A DNA stretch of 64,000 bases from JANQTF01 sp041741415 (GCA_041741415.1 JBGSKC010000036.1:310001-374000); one strand, 5' to 3'. Positions 1 through 7,866 are shown, counted from the stretch's first letter. Notes: a model not told the origin generated them from the letters alone. Program-made: numbers and translations.

Positions 1-441
1 TGGGGAAGTTATTTTTTTCGGGAAAACGTGGAGGCCAGATTGATGCTCGATGCCACCTATCTTGATCGTAAGTTTCTTTCTTCTGTTCCCATCCCAAGGT
101 CAGAACGAGCTGATTTTTATGGGGCCATTCGGCCCAGGGTATATTATCGGGGACTATTCCCTCAATCAAGGGCGTTCGGGGTTGCGGTTGCACCCGTGCT
201 AGGCGGAGACGTTTACTTGCGAAAGGGAAACATCAACTTTCCTCCGGTCTGGGGTTCCGGTTTTGTTGGAATGAATCTCCAGTTTGGAAGCCGGCTGGAA
301 TGTGAACTGGGCTATGGCAGAGAGTTGACGAAAAGTTACAACATAGCATTTGGTGGCGTTGAGTTTGATCGATTTGCCAACCATTTTTCCGCTACTCTTC
401 TATTTTCTATTTTTGACAGCCAGGCAATGTCTGAAAAATAA
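1..441 (+). CDS. C-terminal part of an outer-membrane-type protein (5' truncated by window)
   Basis: The frame is open from base 1 to the TAA at 439-441, so the real start lies upstream of the window; the first internal start codons are a GTG at 28 and an ATG at 43. The visible 146 residues alternate hydrophobic and polar residues with many Gly, Tyr and Phe. Segments such as GFVGMNLQFGSRLECELGYG and a final SATLLFSIF strand fit transmembrane beta-strands of an outer-membrane beta-barrel. No specific family is recognised. The location in the outer membrane is inferred from composition only. Confidence 0.55.
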   Translation, partial: WGSYFFRENVEARLMLDATYLDRKFLSSVPIPRSERADFYGAIRPRVYYRGLFPQSRAFGVAVAPVLGGDVYLRKGNINFPPVWGSGFVGMNLQFGSRLECELGYGRELTKSYNIAFGGVEFDRFANHFSATLLFSIFDSQAMSEK

Positions 442-480
442 GATACCTGGAAAATGGTGTCTCTTTCCCTATACTACCTC

Positions 481-503
481 CCCCTGAAAGTAAAATTCAG
501 GGG
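481..503 (+). terminator. Perfect 8-bp inverted repeat after the first gene, possible terminator
   Basis: CCCCTGAA (481-488) and TTCAGGGG (496-503) are perfect complements around a 7-base loop, 40 bases after the stop of the truncated gene. No T-tract follows, so it is only a weak candidate for an intrinsic terminator. Confidence 0.3.
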
Positions 504-562
504 TGAATTTACCAACCCCGCCGGGTGTTTTGTACCCCAAGAGGCAGAAAGCCAGACCGCTA

Positions 563-640
563 CACTGTGAGAACCGGGACCGGAAGCGAAGCCGGTCGGG
601 TCTGACTTCCGACATCTGACTTCTGACTTCTGACTTCGAG
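563..640. repeat. Low-complexity heptamer repeat in the 442-798 spacer
   Basis: The spacer between the first gene and the sigma factor gene (357 bases) holds no convincing gene. It contains a GACCGG...CCGGTC inverted repeat (569-596 region) followed by tandem TGACTTC heptamers (three in a row at 617-637, with a related unit at 601-609). A similar string, beginning with CTGTGAGAA and ending in CCGAC...TCCGACTTC, recurs at 55151-55210, so this looks like a dispersed intergenic repeat. Confidence 0.6.
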
Positions 641-798
641 AGTATTTCCTTAATTGTTTCACAGGCGCGTCTTCAACTGGGTCTGTGGACTAATTTTGTA
701 AAAATATCAGAAGGGAAAAGTTACGATTTTTCCGGAAAAGACCGGTTTCAGAGCGGGCATGCGCAGGATTTGGGTTCATTTGTCATCGAAGGAGGTAA

Positions 799-1386
799 TT
801 GTCTGATTCCTTGGAAGAAAGCCCCCAGATTGACGCGCTCCGCCGTGGCGACACGGCTGCTTTTGCTTCGTTTGTGAAGCAATACCAGCACCGCGTGTTT
901 AATGTTTGCCTGGGCTTTGTTGCCAACCGGGAGGATGCCGAAGACCTGGCCCAGGAGGTGTTTGTAGAGGTTTTCCGGCGAATGAATCAGTTTCGGGGCG
1001 AATCCGCCCTGGGCACCTGGGTGCACCGCATCGCCGTGACCAAATCCCTGGAACTCCTCCGCTACCGCAAGCGCGAAAAGCGCCAGGCTTATTTTAAGCA
1101 ACTCCTCGGCCTCGATGCCCCGGGGGTAGAGGCACGGGCCGGGCATTTTGACCACCCCGGAGTGGCCCTCGAAGACCAGGAACGGGCCCGGCTCCTGTAC
1201 CAGGCCATTGACCACCTGCCTGAGAATCAGCGCATCGCCTTCAGCCTCCGGCAGATCGAGGGGCTTTCTCAGAAGGAATGCGCCGAGATCATGGACATCT
1301 CGGAAAAAGCTGTTGAATCCCTGCAAATCAGGGCCAAAAACAAGCTCCGCGAATGGCTGAAAACGTACTACGAACAAAAAGCCTGA
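799..1386 (+). CDS. ECF-family RNA polymerase sigma factor
   Basis: A 195-residue sigma-70 family protein of the extracytoplasmic-function type: it directs RNA polymerase to a stress regulon. Region 2 lies at about residues 20-90 (the stretch around DAEDLAQEVFVEVFRRM is the core-binding and -10 recognition helix). Region 4 is at about 135-185 with the helix-turn-helix GLSQKECAEIMDISEKAVES. The start is a TTG at 799 directly after an in-frame TAA (796-798); an AAGGAGG sequence lies 3 bases upstream, an unusually good Shine-Dalgarno site for this phylum. It is followed by a small membrane protein gene and a Spy/CpxP-like gene, the arrangement of sigma/anti-sigma/sensor modules. The regulon is unknown. 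Confidence 0.9.
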   Translation: MSDSLEESPQIDALRRGDTAAFASFVKQYQHRVFNVCLGFVANREDAEDLAQEVFVEVFRRMNQFRGESALGTWVHRIAVTKSLELLRYRKREKRQAYFKQLLGLDAPGVEARAGHFDHPGVALEDQERARLLYQAIDHLPENQRIAFSLRQIEGLSQKECAEIMDISEKAVESLQIRAKNKLREWLKTYYEQKA

Positions 1387-1453
1387 AAAAAATATTCTGC
1401 TCAGCGCAGGATGTTGCCTTGAACGTCATCCAACCAACTGAAACGACTGAAAG

Positions 1454-1774
1454 ATGAAAGACTCACCAACACAGATCCGGCAGCAGGTCGAGGAGACCCT
1501 GGCAGTCTGGGAGCGCATCCGGCCCGGCGAAGCCCCTCCATTCCTGCTCACCCGCGTGGAAGCAGCCATCGCAGGCAGCAGGCCCCAGGGTGTCAGGAAC
1601 TGGCAGTGGGCCCTTGCCGCCGCCATCGTGCTGCTTAACCTCGGGCTTGTGAGCTGGGACTGGGTGAAAACCAGCCGAACCAGTGAGCAGGCTCTGGTGC
1701 AGTCCATCTGGAGTGAATATGACCAGGACACGGGCTACGAACTCGCCGTTCCCAACAACCTCAGCGACTCATGA
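1454..1774 (+). CDS. Small single-span membrane protein, probable anti-sigma factor
   Basis: A 106-residue protein with a cytoplasmic-looking N-terminal part of about 45 residues, one hydrophobic segment at about 49-66 (WALAAAIVLLNLGLVSW) and a short acidic C-terminal tail. It has no detectable zinc-binding anti-sigma motif. The anti-sigma role is inferred from position: 67 bases after an ECF sigma gene and overlapping the next gene by ATGA (1771-1774), which implies translational coupling to the putative periplasmic sensor. In the cnrYXH metal-resistance system the anti-sigma CnrY is likewise a short single-span protein. Confidence 0.6.
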   Translation: MKDSPTQIRQQVEETLAVWERIRPGEAPPFLLTRVEAAIAGSRPQGVRNWQWALAAAIVLLNLGLVSWDWVKTSRTSEQALVQSIWSEYDQDTGYELAVPNNLSDS

Positions 1775-2289
1775 ACCCCTTCAGCACACATCGGCCATAC
1801 TGGTTCCTGACCGGCCTCCTGCTGGTGATGAACCTGGGGTTGATTGCCTATCTGGTCTGGCCCGCCCCCGGCGAGCAGGTCCGGAGCCCGGCAGAAAGAG
1901 AAGAGCGGCTCCTGCGCTATTTTGAGGGGCATTTGAACCTCGATGAAGCCCAACTCGCCGAATTCCAGGTTGCCTGGCGCGAATTTCACCTGCAATCCCG
2001 GGAGGCAGACAAGCAAATGAGACAACTTCGCCACCAGTTTCATGAAGAACTGACCAGCCCGGACCGCGATGAGGCAAGGCTCATCAACATCACCGACGAG
2101 CTTGCAATCGTCTCCCGGGACCGGGAAACACGGCTCATCAGGCATTTCGACAGGCTGGCGGCCATTTGCCGGCCAGAGCAGGTGGATGCACTCCGGCAGA
2201 GATTCGGAGCCATGATCGGCCCGCCCGGGCAAGGCCGCGGCCAGCGGCGGGGGCCTGTGCCTCCCCCCGGCGATCTCCCCCCGCCCTGA
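1771..2289 (+). CDS. Spy/CpxP-like periplasmic sensor protein (heavy-metal sensor type)
   Basis: A 172-residue protein with an N-terminal membrane segment (about residues 10-30), then a helical domain rich in Arg, Glu and His (about 40-150) and a Gly/Pro-rich tail. The pattern NLDEAQLAEFQ is close to the LTxxQ-type repeat of Spy/CpxP/CnrX proteins, and REFHLQSREADKQMRQLRHQ resembles the long helices of that fold. Proteins of this family sense periplasmic metals or misfolded protein and release the anti-sigma factor. The ATGA overlap with the preceding gene supports joint function. Family membership rests on pattern only. Confidence 0.65.
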   Translation: MNPFSTHRPYWFLTGLLLVMNLGLIAYLVWPAPGEQVRSPAEREERLLRYFEGHLNLDEAQLAEFQVAWREFHLQSREADKQMRQLRHQFHEELTSPDRDEARLINITDELAIVSRDRETRLIRHFDRLAAICRPEQVDALRQRFGAMIGPPGQGRGQRRGPVPPPGDLPPP

Positions 2290-2344
2290 CAGAAAGAAAG
2301 AGACGCTCCTTTTTTATATTTCTCACAATCAATTGTTTACAGCG

Positions 2345-2764
2345 ATGAAAAACGTTCTGTTGTTCATGGCCCTGGCCATGTTGTCTCTCCCCGTTGTGTC
2401 ACAGCCCGGCCCTGGCGACAGGCCCGGAGGCAGGCCCCCCGGCGCCCCCGGGCAGATGCTCGACCGCATGGAAGCTGACCTCGAAACTGTTCTCGGCTTC
2501 AATGAGGCCAAGCGAAAAATTGTGCTCGACAGCTATGACACCTTTTTCGACGAAATGAAGGCCCTCCACGACAAGGCCCGCGAGGAGGAAACACGGCCCG
2601 ACCGCGAAGCTGTGAAAGCCCTCGCAGAGGCCAGAACCAAGCGCATCCAGGGAAAACTGAGCGAAGTTGATTTTGCTGCCTTCAGCACCTACGAAAAGAT
2701 GCAGCGGCGCGGAGAGCATGACCGCCAGGGCCATCCCGGCCACGGACATGGCCACGGCAGGTAA
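2345..2764 (+). CDS. Secreted Spy-like protein with His-Gly tail
   Basis: The ATG at 2345 gives 139 residues beginning with a signal peptide (MKNVLLFMALAMLSLPVVSQ); a TTG at 2333 is possible but unlikely. After a Gly/Pro-rich linker comes an alpha-helical region of about 85 residues (DRMEADLETVLGFNEAKRK...), again like LTxxQ/Spy proteins. The C-terminus alternates His and Gly (GHPGHGHGHGR), which could bind transition metals. It is the last gene of the sigma/anti-sigma/sensor cluster, 55 bases after the sensor, and is followed by a terminator-like hairpin. A role in periplasmic metal buffering is an inference. Confidence 0.6.
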   Translation: MKNVLLFMALAMLSLPVVSQPGPGDRPGGRPPGAPGQMLDRMEADLETVLGFNEAKRKIVLDSYDTFFDEMKALHDKAREEETRPDREAVKALAEARTKRIQGKLSEVDFAAFSTYEKMQRRGEHDRQGHPGHGHGHGR

Positions 2765-2795
2765 GCTTTCAGTTCACGTTGAATCGAAGTGTGAA

Positions 2796-2840
2796 GAGGA
2801 AGGATCCGGGCTTACCGGAGACCTTCCTCTCTTTTTCTTT
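2796..2840 (+). terminator. Terminator of the sigma/sensor cluster
   Basis: GAGGAAGG (2796-2803) pairs with CCTTCCTC (2822-2829), with an inner CCGG/CCGG stem (2806-2809, 2815-2818) and the T-rich run TCTTTTTCTTT just after. It overlaps the 3' end of the convergent gene at 2812. Confidence 0.65.
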
Positions 2841-3111
2841 GGGCAATGAGAGCCGCAACATCAATCACCTGGTCCTGGTTTTCCTCTGTGACCTCCAGCA
2901 GAAGAACCTTTTTCCCTTTTACAAGGAAGAAAATTTTCTGGCCCGCCTCGAGGTCCACCCCGCTGTTGGACATGGGGGAAAGGTTGGGATTCATCACACC
3001 GGGGATTACGAGGGGGATGGAGCGGAGAGAATTGTTTCTCAGGGTAAAGGGAATGGCTGACAGGGAAAGGGCAACCAGCATGATGGCAGCAAAGAGGAGG
3101 GCAGCTTTCAT
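2812..3111 (-). CDS. Small exported hypothetical protein
   Basis: A 99-residue protein starting at the ATG at 3111. It has a signal peptide (MKAALLFAAIMLVALSLSAI) and then a mostly beta-type sequence with a basic segment KGKKVLLLEVTEENQDQVIDV and a charged C-terminal helix ending in RKREEGLR. No family is recognised. It lies convergent to the sigma/sensor cluster and divergent from ahcY, so it is probably a single-gene unit. Confidence 0.6.
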   Translation of the reverse strand: MKAALLFAAIMLVALSLSAIPFTLRNNSLRSIPLVIPGVMNPNLSPMSNSGVDLEAGQKIFFLVKGKKVLLLEVTEENQDQVIDVAALIAQRKREEGLR

Positions 3112-3286
3112 TGCGAAGAGGGCGTTGAGGGTAAAAAATCAGGGCATTATCTGGTAAACAAGCCGGGCGGCAAAGCGTTTGGAGTGTGGGTGAATTTTTT
3201 TGACAAAAACATCGGGTTTTTGTGAGGAAATTACCTCCACATCTGACATCCGGTCCGGAGAATTTCCCGATAGAAAAATCTCTTCG

Positions 3287-3294
3287 TACCTTTG
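3287..3294 (+). promoter_or_regulatory. Putative -7 element upstream of ahcY
   Basis: TACCTTTG fits the Bacteroidota -7 consensus TAnnTTTG, 24 bases before the ahcY start. I see no clear TTG -33 box at the usual distance, so this is a weak call. Confidence 0.4.
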
Positions 3295-3318
3295 ACCACC
3301 ATTACAAACTGACCCTAC

Positions 3319-4635
3319 ATGTCTGAAGTCAAGACCAGTTACCTCCCCTACAAAGTCAAGGACATTTCCCTGGCTGAATGGGGCAGAAAAGAAGTTCAAC
3401 TGGCTGAGGCCGAGATGCCCGGCCTGATGGCCCTGAGAGAAAAATACGGTAAGGAAAAGCCGCTGAAGGGTGCCCGGATCGCGGGCTGTCTGCACATGAC
3501 CATCCAAACGGCGGTTCTGATTGAAACCCTCGTGGAACTGGGTGCCGAAGTGACCTGGTCTTCCTGCAACATTTTCTCGACCCAGGACCATGCCGCTGCC
3601 GCCATTGCTGCCGCAGGAATTCCCGTTTATGCCTGGAAGGGGATGAATGAGGTCGAATTCGACTGGTGCATTGAGCAAACCCTCTTCTTCGGCGAAGACC
3701 GCCAGCCCCTCAACATGATCCTCGACGACGGTGGCGACCTCACCAACATGGTGTTTGACCGCTATCCCGAGCTGATTTCCAACATCCGCGGCCTGTCGGA
3801 AGAAACAACAACCGGCGTTCACCGCCTCTATGAGCGGATGAAGAAAGGCACCCTCGCTGTGCCCGCCATCAACGTGAACGACTCGGTCACAAAATCGAAA
3901 TTCGATAACAAATACGGCTGCAAAGAATCCCTCGTGGACTCCATCCGCCGCGCCACCGACATCATGATGGCCGGCAAAGTGGCTGTTGTGGCTGGCTATG
4001 GCGACGTTGGCAAAGGCTCTGCTGCCTCCCTCCGTGGTGCCGGTGCCCGCGTGATCGTGACAGAAATTGACCCGATCTGCGCCCTGCAAGCTGCCATGGA
4101 CGGATTTGAGGTCAAAAAAATGATCCACGCCATCCCCGAAGTGGACATCATCGTGACAGCTACCGGCAACAAAGACATCGTTACCGGCGAGCACTTCAAG
4201 CTGATGAAGGACAAAGCCATCGTCTGTAACATCGGGCACTTCGACAACGAGATCGACGTGGCCTGGCTGAAGCAGAACTACGGCCATACCCACATCAACA
4301 TCAAGCCGCAGGTGGATCTCTACAACGTGGACGGGAAAGACATTCTCCTCCTCGCCGAAGGCCGCCTCGTGAACCTGGGCTGCGCCACCGGCCACCCCTC
4401 TTTCGTGATGTCCAACTCCTTCACCAACCAGACCCTGGCCCAACTGGAACTGTGGAAAAACCACGACCAGTATGAAAACCAGGTCTATACCCTGCCCAAG
4501 CACCTCGACGAGGAAGTGGCACGCCTTCACCTCGCCAAAATTGGCGTGCAACTCGAAGAACTGCGCCCCGACCAGGCAGAGTACATTGGCGTGGAAGTGA
4601 AAGGTCCCTTCAAGCCCGAATACTACCGCTACTAG
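3319..4635 (+). CDS. ahcY: Adenosylhomocysteinase (SAH hydrolase)
   Basis: A 438-residue cytoplasmic enzyme that hydrolyses S-adenosylhomocysteine to adenosine and homocysteine, closing the methyl cycle. Recognisable blocks are WSSCNIFSTQDHAAAA (about residues 76-91), the catalytic-lysine region DSVTKSKFDN (about 190-200), the NAD-binding glycine-rich loop AGYGDVGKGSAASLRGAGA (about 225-243) and the family's C-terminal end PFKPEYYRY. Length is typical of the shorter bacterial form. It is monocistronic, with a strong hairpin 29 bases after the stop. Its homocysteine product links it to metY at 20.8 kb. Confidence 0.97.
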   Translation: MSEVKTSYLPYKVKDISLAEWGRKEVQLAEAEMPGLMALREKYGKEKPLKGARIAGCLHMTIQTAVLIETLVELGAEVTWSSCNIFSTQDHAAAAIAAAGIPVYAWKGMNEVEFDWCIEQTLFFGEDRQPLNMILDDGGDLTNMVFDRYPELISNIRGLSEETTTGVHRLYERMKKGTLAVPAINVNDSVTKSKFDNKYGCKESLVDSIRRATDIMMAGKVAVVAGYGDVGKGSAASLRGAGARVIVTEIDPICALQAAMDGFEVKKMIHAIPEVDIIVTATGNKDIVTGEHFKLMKDKAIVCNIGHFDNEIDVAWLKQNYGHTHINIKPQVDLYNVDGKDILLLAEGRLVNLGCATGHPSFVMSNSFTNQTLAQLELWKNHDQYENQVYTLPKHLDEEVARLHLAKIGVQLEELRPDQAEYIGVEVKGPFKPEYYRY

Positions 4636-4663
4636 GCACCCGGTCTGGCAAGCCAGAACATAC

Positions 4664-4697
4664 AGGCGCGGGAGTTCTCCCGCGCCTCTTCCATTTT
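4664..4697 (+). terminator. Rho-independent terminator after ahcY
   Basis: A perfect 11-bp stem, AGGCGCGGGAG (4664-4674) and CTCCCGCGCCT (4677-4687), with a 2-base apex, followed by a broken T-rich stretch (cttccatttt). Confidence 0.7.
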
Positions 4698-4734
4698 CAA
4701 GCACCCGATTTCCCGACGTTTTCACATCCTCCTC

Positions 4735-5871
4735 ATGCGCCCAGTCCTTTTCCTCGACCGCGACGGCACCATCATTCACGAGCCCACAGACAATTTCCAG
4801 GTGGATGCCTTTGAAAAATTGTCCTTCCTCCCGGGGGCCATTCAGCACATGCTCCGCGTCCGGGAAGCCCGCGACTTCGTGTGGGTGATGGTCACCAACC
4901 AGGACGGGCTGGGAACAGCCTCCTTCCCGGAAGAGCAGTTCCGGGGGCCCCATGACCTGATGATGAAGATCCTGGCTTCGGAAGGAATTGATTTTCAGGA
5001 GGTCGTGATTGACAGGACTTTTAAGCGGGAGAACAAACCGACCCGCAAGCCGGGAACAGCACTGCTCACTCATTATCTCGATGGCTCCTTCGACCTGGCA
5101 AACTCCTTTGTGGTGGGAGACCGCCCCAGCGACATTCAATTAGCCAAAAACCTGGGGGCAAAAGGCATCCTGCTGGGCCGCAGTGCCGATCCCCTCGACG
5201 ACGACCACGACCTCACGGCCCTTGGCGACACCCTCGCCCTTCGCGCAGAGACCTGGAAAGAAGTGGCCGATTTCCTTTGCAAGCCACAGGGGCGCACTGC
5301 CAGCATTCGCCGAAAAACAAACGAAACCGACATTGCCGTTCAGCTACACCTCGACCGCACCGGCCCGGGCAGGTACCAGACCGGCATTGGTTTTTTCGAC
5401 CATATGCTCGACCAGCTTGGCAAACACACCCGGGTTGACCTGGCCGTGGAGGTAGCAGGAGATTTGCACATCGACGCGCATCACAGCATCGAGGATGCGG
5501 CACTGGCCATCGGCGAAGCTTTCCGGCAGGCCCTTGGCGACAAGCGCGGGATTGAGCGCTACGGCTGTTATCAGCTTTGCATGGATGAGGCCCTGGCAGA
5601 AGTGGCCATCGACTTTTCAGGAAGGCCATATCTGGTGTGGAATGCGGAGATCCCCGGCGAGCGGGTCGGCGAATGGCCTGTGGAAATGACCGAACACTTC
5701 TTCCGGTCATTTGCCGACGCTGCCCGGGCAACGGTTCACGTCCGGCTCAGCGGCAAAAATGCTCATCACATGATTGAGGCGGCGTTCAAAAGCTTTGCCC
5801 GCGCTGTCCGAAACGCCATTGCCGCCATACCCGGCGAACATGGCATTCCCTCCACCAAAGGAATCCTGTAA
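4735..5871 (+). CDS. hisB: Bifunctional histidinol-phosphatase / imidazoleglycerol-phosphate dehydratase
   Basis: A 378-residue fusion for two steps of histidine synthesis. The N-terminal HAD phosphatase domain (about 1-170) shows the nucleophile motif FLDRDGT, TNQDGLGT and the late GDRPSDIQLA motif. The C-terminal dehydratase (about 185-378) has FFDHMLDQLGKH, the metal-binding DAHHSIEDAALA, EHFFRSFA and a final SKGIL. The phosphatase zinc-loop of E. coli HisB (Cys-x-His...Cys-x-Cys) is replaced by IDRTFKRENKPTRKP with no Cys or His. As I recall, other Bacteroidota HisB sequences look similar. No other his gene lies nearby, so it is separated from the rest of the pathway here. Confidence 0.95.
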   Translation: MRPVLFLDRDGTIIHEPTDNFQVDAFEKLSFLPGAIQHMLRVREARDFVWVMVTNQDGLGTASFPEEQFRGPHDLMMKILASEGIDFQEVVIDRTFKRENKPTRKPGTALLTHYLDGSFDLANSFVVGDRPSDIQLAKNLGAKGILLGRSADPLDDDHDLTALGDTLALRAETWKEVADFLCKPQGRTASIRRKTNETDIAVQLHLDRTGPGRYQTGIGFFDHMLDQLGKHTRVDLAVEVAGDLHIDAHHSIEDAALAIGEAFRQALGDKRGIERYGCYQLCMDEALAEVAIDFSGRPYLVWNAEIPGERVGEWPVEMTEHFFRSFADAARATVHVRLSGKNAHHMIEAAFKSFARAVRNAIAAIPGEHGIPSTKGIL

Positions 5872-5874
5872 CCC

Positions 5875-6945
5875 TCAGGGCTTGTAGCGGCTTTCCCGCA
5901 GAATCAGCTCGTAGTCAGTCATTTCCACCAGCTGCTGGATCGTTACTTCCGGGTGGCGCTTCCGGTAGGCTTCCACCATTTTCCAGCCCGCATATTCCCC
6001 GATCCGGGGGGCAGACTCGCGCGAAAGCTCGGATGTAAAGGCCTTGTCGGCTAAATAATCTCGTACCGGTGTGGGGCCGCTGTCATAAAGCAGGGGCATC
6101 AGCAGCTTATAATTGGCAGATTCAAAGGTGTTAGCCCATTCCAGCTGGCTGGCAGAATAATGCAGCAGCACCGAATCGGGGTGGTAGGGAAGAAGGTTTT
6201 GGATGAGCTCCTGGCGAATACCTGCGCGCAGCATGTGGTGAAGCAGGGGTCTTGCCTCTGTAGGCGGGATGGCAGGCACCAGCTCTTCGGCGATTTGCTC
6301 CACAAGGGCCACAGGCATGTGGTCGCGGCCCAGGCGGCGGCGCTGGTACTGGTAAATCCCCGGCGGGTACATGGGCCAGTCGGGGCCCATGAAATAATGC
6401 AGCCCAAAACTGATCACCCCAGGCAATGAGACCAGTTGGTCCACACTGCTCCAGTCGGCATCGAAGGGATAGCCGTTGGCGTGAGCAGTAAACCGTGGGA
6501 GCGTGAGGTCGGGAAAAAGGTTCAGCAAACGCCGGAGAGGGGCTTCGATGTCTTTGGAAAGGGGTTGCTGATACGGGAAATGAGATCTCACAGTATCGAG
6601 GAGTGCAAAAAGGGCCGAATCGCGGAGGGCGAGGCCAAGGGTTTGGGTGAGGAGGCTGTCGCGTAGCCAGGGGTTGGACTGGGAGCGGGCTGGCAGGAGG
6701 AGGTAGGCGGCAAAAAAATCAGCTTCTGGTTCCACGAAACGGGCGAAAGCATCGCGGATGTCGAGGGCAGGTTCCTGCCGGATCGCCTGGCCAAAGGCAA
6801 ACATGAGGCTGTCGGCACGGCTTACCTCCAGCTGAAGCGGCGGCAGGCCGGCCAGGTCGGCATCAGGCTGCTCGGTGCATTGAACCAAAAAAATAAAAAG
6901 AAACAAGCTGATAATCAGTCGAATAAACAGGCGGGCTGACGTCAT
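5875..6945 (-). CDS. gldB: GldB-like gliding-motility lipoprotein
   Basis: The ATG at 6945 gives 356 residues with a lipoprotein signal peptide (MTSARLFIRLIISLFLFIFL, lipobox FLVQC). The body matches the GldB family pattern: a LFPDLTLP block, a region around FGLHYFMGPDWPMYPP, LPYHPDSVLLHYSASQLEW, a PRIGEYAGWKMVEAY block and the diagnostic C-terminal ESRYKP. GldB is needed for gliding and is associated with the T9SS machinery in Flavobacterium. It meets hisB tail to tail with only 3 bases between the stop codons. An upstream in-frame extension to 7071 is probably not translated. Confidence 0.8.
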   Translation of the reverse strand: MTSARLFIRLIISLFLFIFLVQCTEQPDADLAGLPPLQLEVSRADSLMFAFGQAIRQEPALDIRDAFARFVEPEADFFAAYLLLPARSQSNPWLRDSLLTQTLGLALRDSALFALLDTVRSHFPYQQPLSKDIEAPLRRLLNLFPDLTLPRFTAHANGYPFDADWSSVDQLVSLPGVISFGLHYFMGPDWPMYPPGIYQYQRRRLGRDHMPVALVEQIAEELVPAIPPTEARPLLHHMLRAGIRQELIQNLLPYHPDSVLLHYSASQLEWANTFESANYKLLMPLLYDSGPTPVRDYLADKAFTSELSRESAPRIGEYAGWKMVEAYRKRHPEVTIQQLVEMTDYELILRESRYKP

Positions 6946-7103
6946 GAGGTGGAAGCCGTTACTTGAGAATAGGAAACTCGTCCAAAAAACGTTCTGTTTT
7001 TTTGGCATATTACGCCGACTTTGGCAATAAGCCTTTCCTTCTGAAGGATTTCCTCCTGCCGGGTATGGCATAATCGGTCAACATTTCCATTTACCTTCGA
7101 TTT

Positions 7104-7778
7104 ATGAAACGAATTTTTCTTCTGCTCCTTTGTGCCAGCGCTTTTCTTCCCAGCCTAACGGCCCAAAAAGGAATGAAAATTGGCCTGAAGTTCGCTCCGT
7201 TGCTGTCGTTTACTACTATCACTGATGACCAGGGCAATGACCTGCCAGGCGTAACAGTGAGCAACAAGCTGGGCTTTTCTTATGGCCTGGCTGCAACCTA
7301 CGGCTTCACCGACAATTACGGCCTGTACTCCGGGGTTCACATTGTGCGCAAAGGATTTGACCGCACTGAACTCCGCGACAGCGTAACGGTGACCCAGGAC
7401 GTGGTGGCCACCACCGTAGAAATACCCATTGCTTTGCGCGGGCGCTCGAATGAAATCGGCAACGGCTTCTTTATCAATGGCCTTTTTGGCCTTTCTCTTG
7501 ATGTCCGGGCCGGCTACCGCAACGACTTCACTGGCAGGAATCCAGTGTCGGGCGAGCTTGGCAGCGCCAGCACCAAAAACAGCTCCCTCATCAACCCCCT
7601 CACTGCCAGCTTCCTGTTTGGCGGCGGCACCGACTGGTATGTCGATCGCGTGGGGACGTTCAACTTTTCCCTGTTGTTTCACCGGGGGCTGGTGAATCTG
7701 AACAGCCAGAAGAACTTCGGCAACACAGAGCGCATCCAGATCAGCTATTTGTCGCTGGAACTGGCGTATTTGTTTTAG
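7104..7778 (+). CDS. Outer-membrane beta-barrel protein (PorT/OMP_b-brl type)
   Basis: A 224-residue protein with signal peptide MKRIFLLLLCASAFLPSLTAQ followed by repeated amphipathic strands, for example GFSYGLAATYGFTDNYGLYSGVHIVRKGF and FNFSLLFHRGLVNL, and a C-terminal strand LSLELAYLF ending in Phe. This is the layout of small Bacteroidota barrels of the PorT-like family. The particular ligand or role is unknown. It stands alone and ends in a terminator hairpin. Confidence 0.75.
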   Translation: MKRIFLLLLCASAFLPSLTAQKGMKIGLKFAPLLSFTTITDDQGNDLPGVTVSNKLGFSYGLAATYGFTDNYGLYSGVHIVRKGFDRTELRDSVTVTQDVVATTVEIPIALRGRSNEIGNGFFINGLFGLSLDVRAGYRNDFTGRNPVSGELGSASTKNSSLINPLTASFLFGGGTDWYVDRVGTFNFSLLFHRGLVNLNSQKNFGNTERIQISYLSLELAYLF

Positions 7779-7814
7779 GCAAATGCACAGTTGATGTTCT
7801 GCACTTTACATAAC

Positions 7815-7866
7815 CCGGGAGAATTCGCGCCGAAATAGTCTGTGCGGGTTCTCCCGGTTTGTATTT
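7815..7866 (+). terminator. Terminator after the 7104 barrel gene
   Basis: CCGGGAGAA (7815-7823) pairs with TTCTCCCGG (7849-7857), with some inner pairing, followed by TTTGTATTT. Confidence 0.6.

Noticed and set aside
3139..5139. Very long minus-strand frame (666 codons) opposite ahcY/hisB
   Set aside because: Antisense shadow of two well-conserved genes; the translation is His/Val-rich and matches no family.
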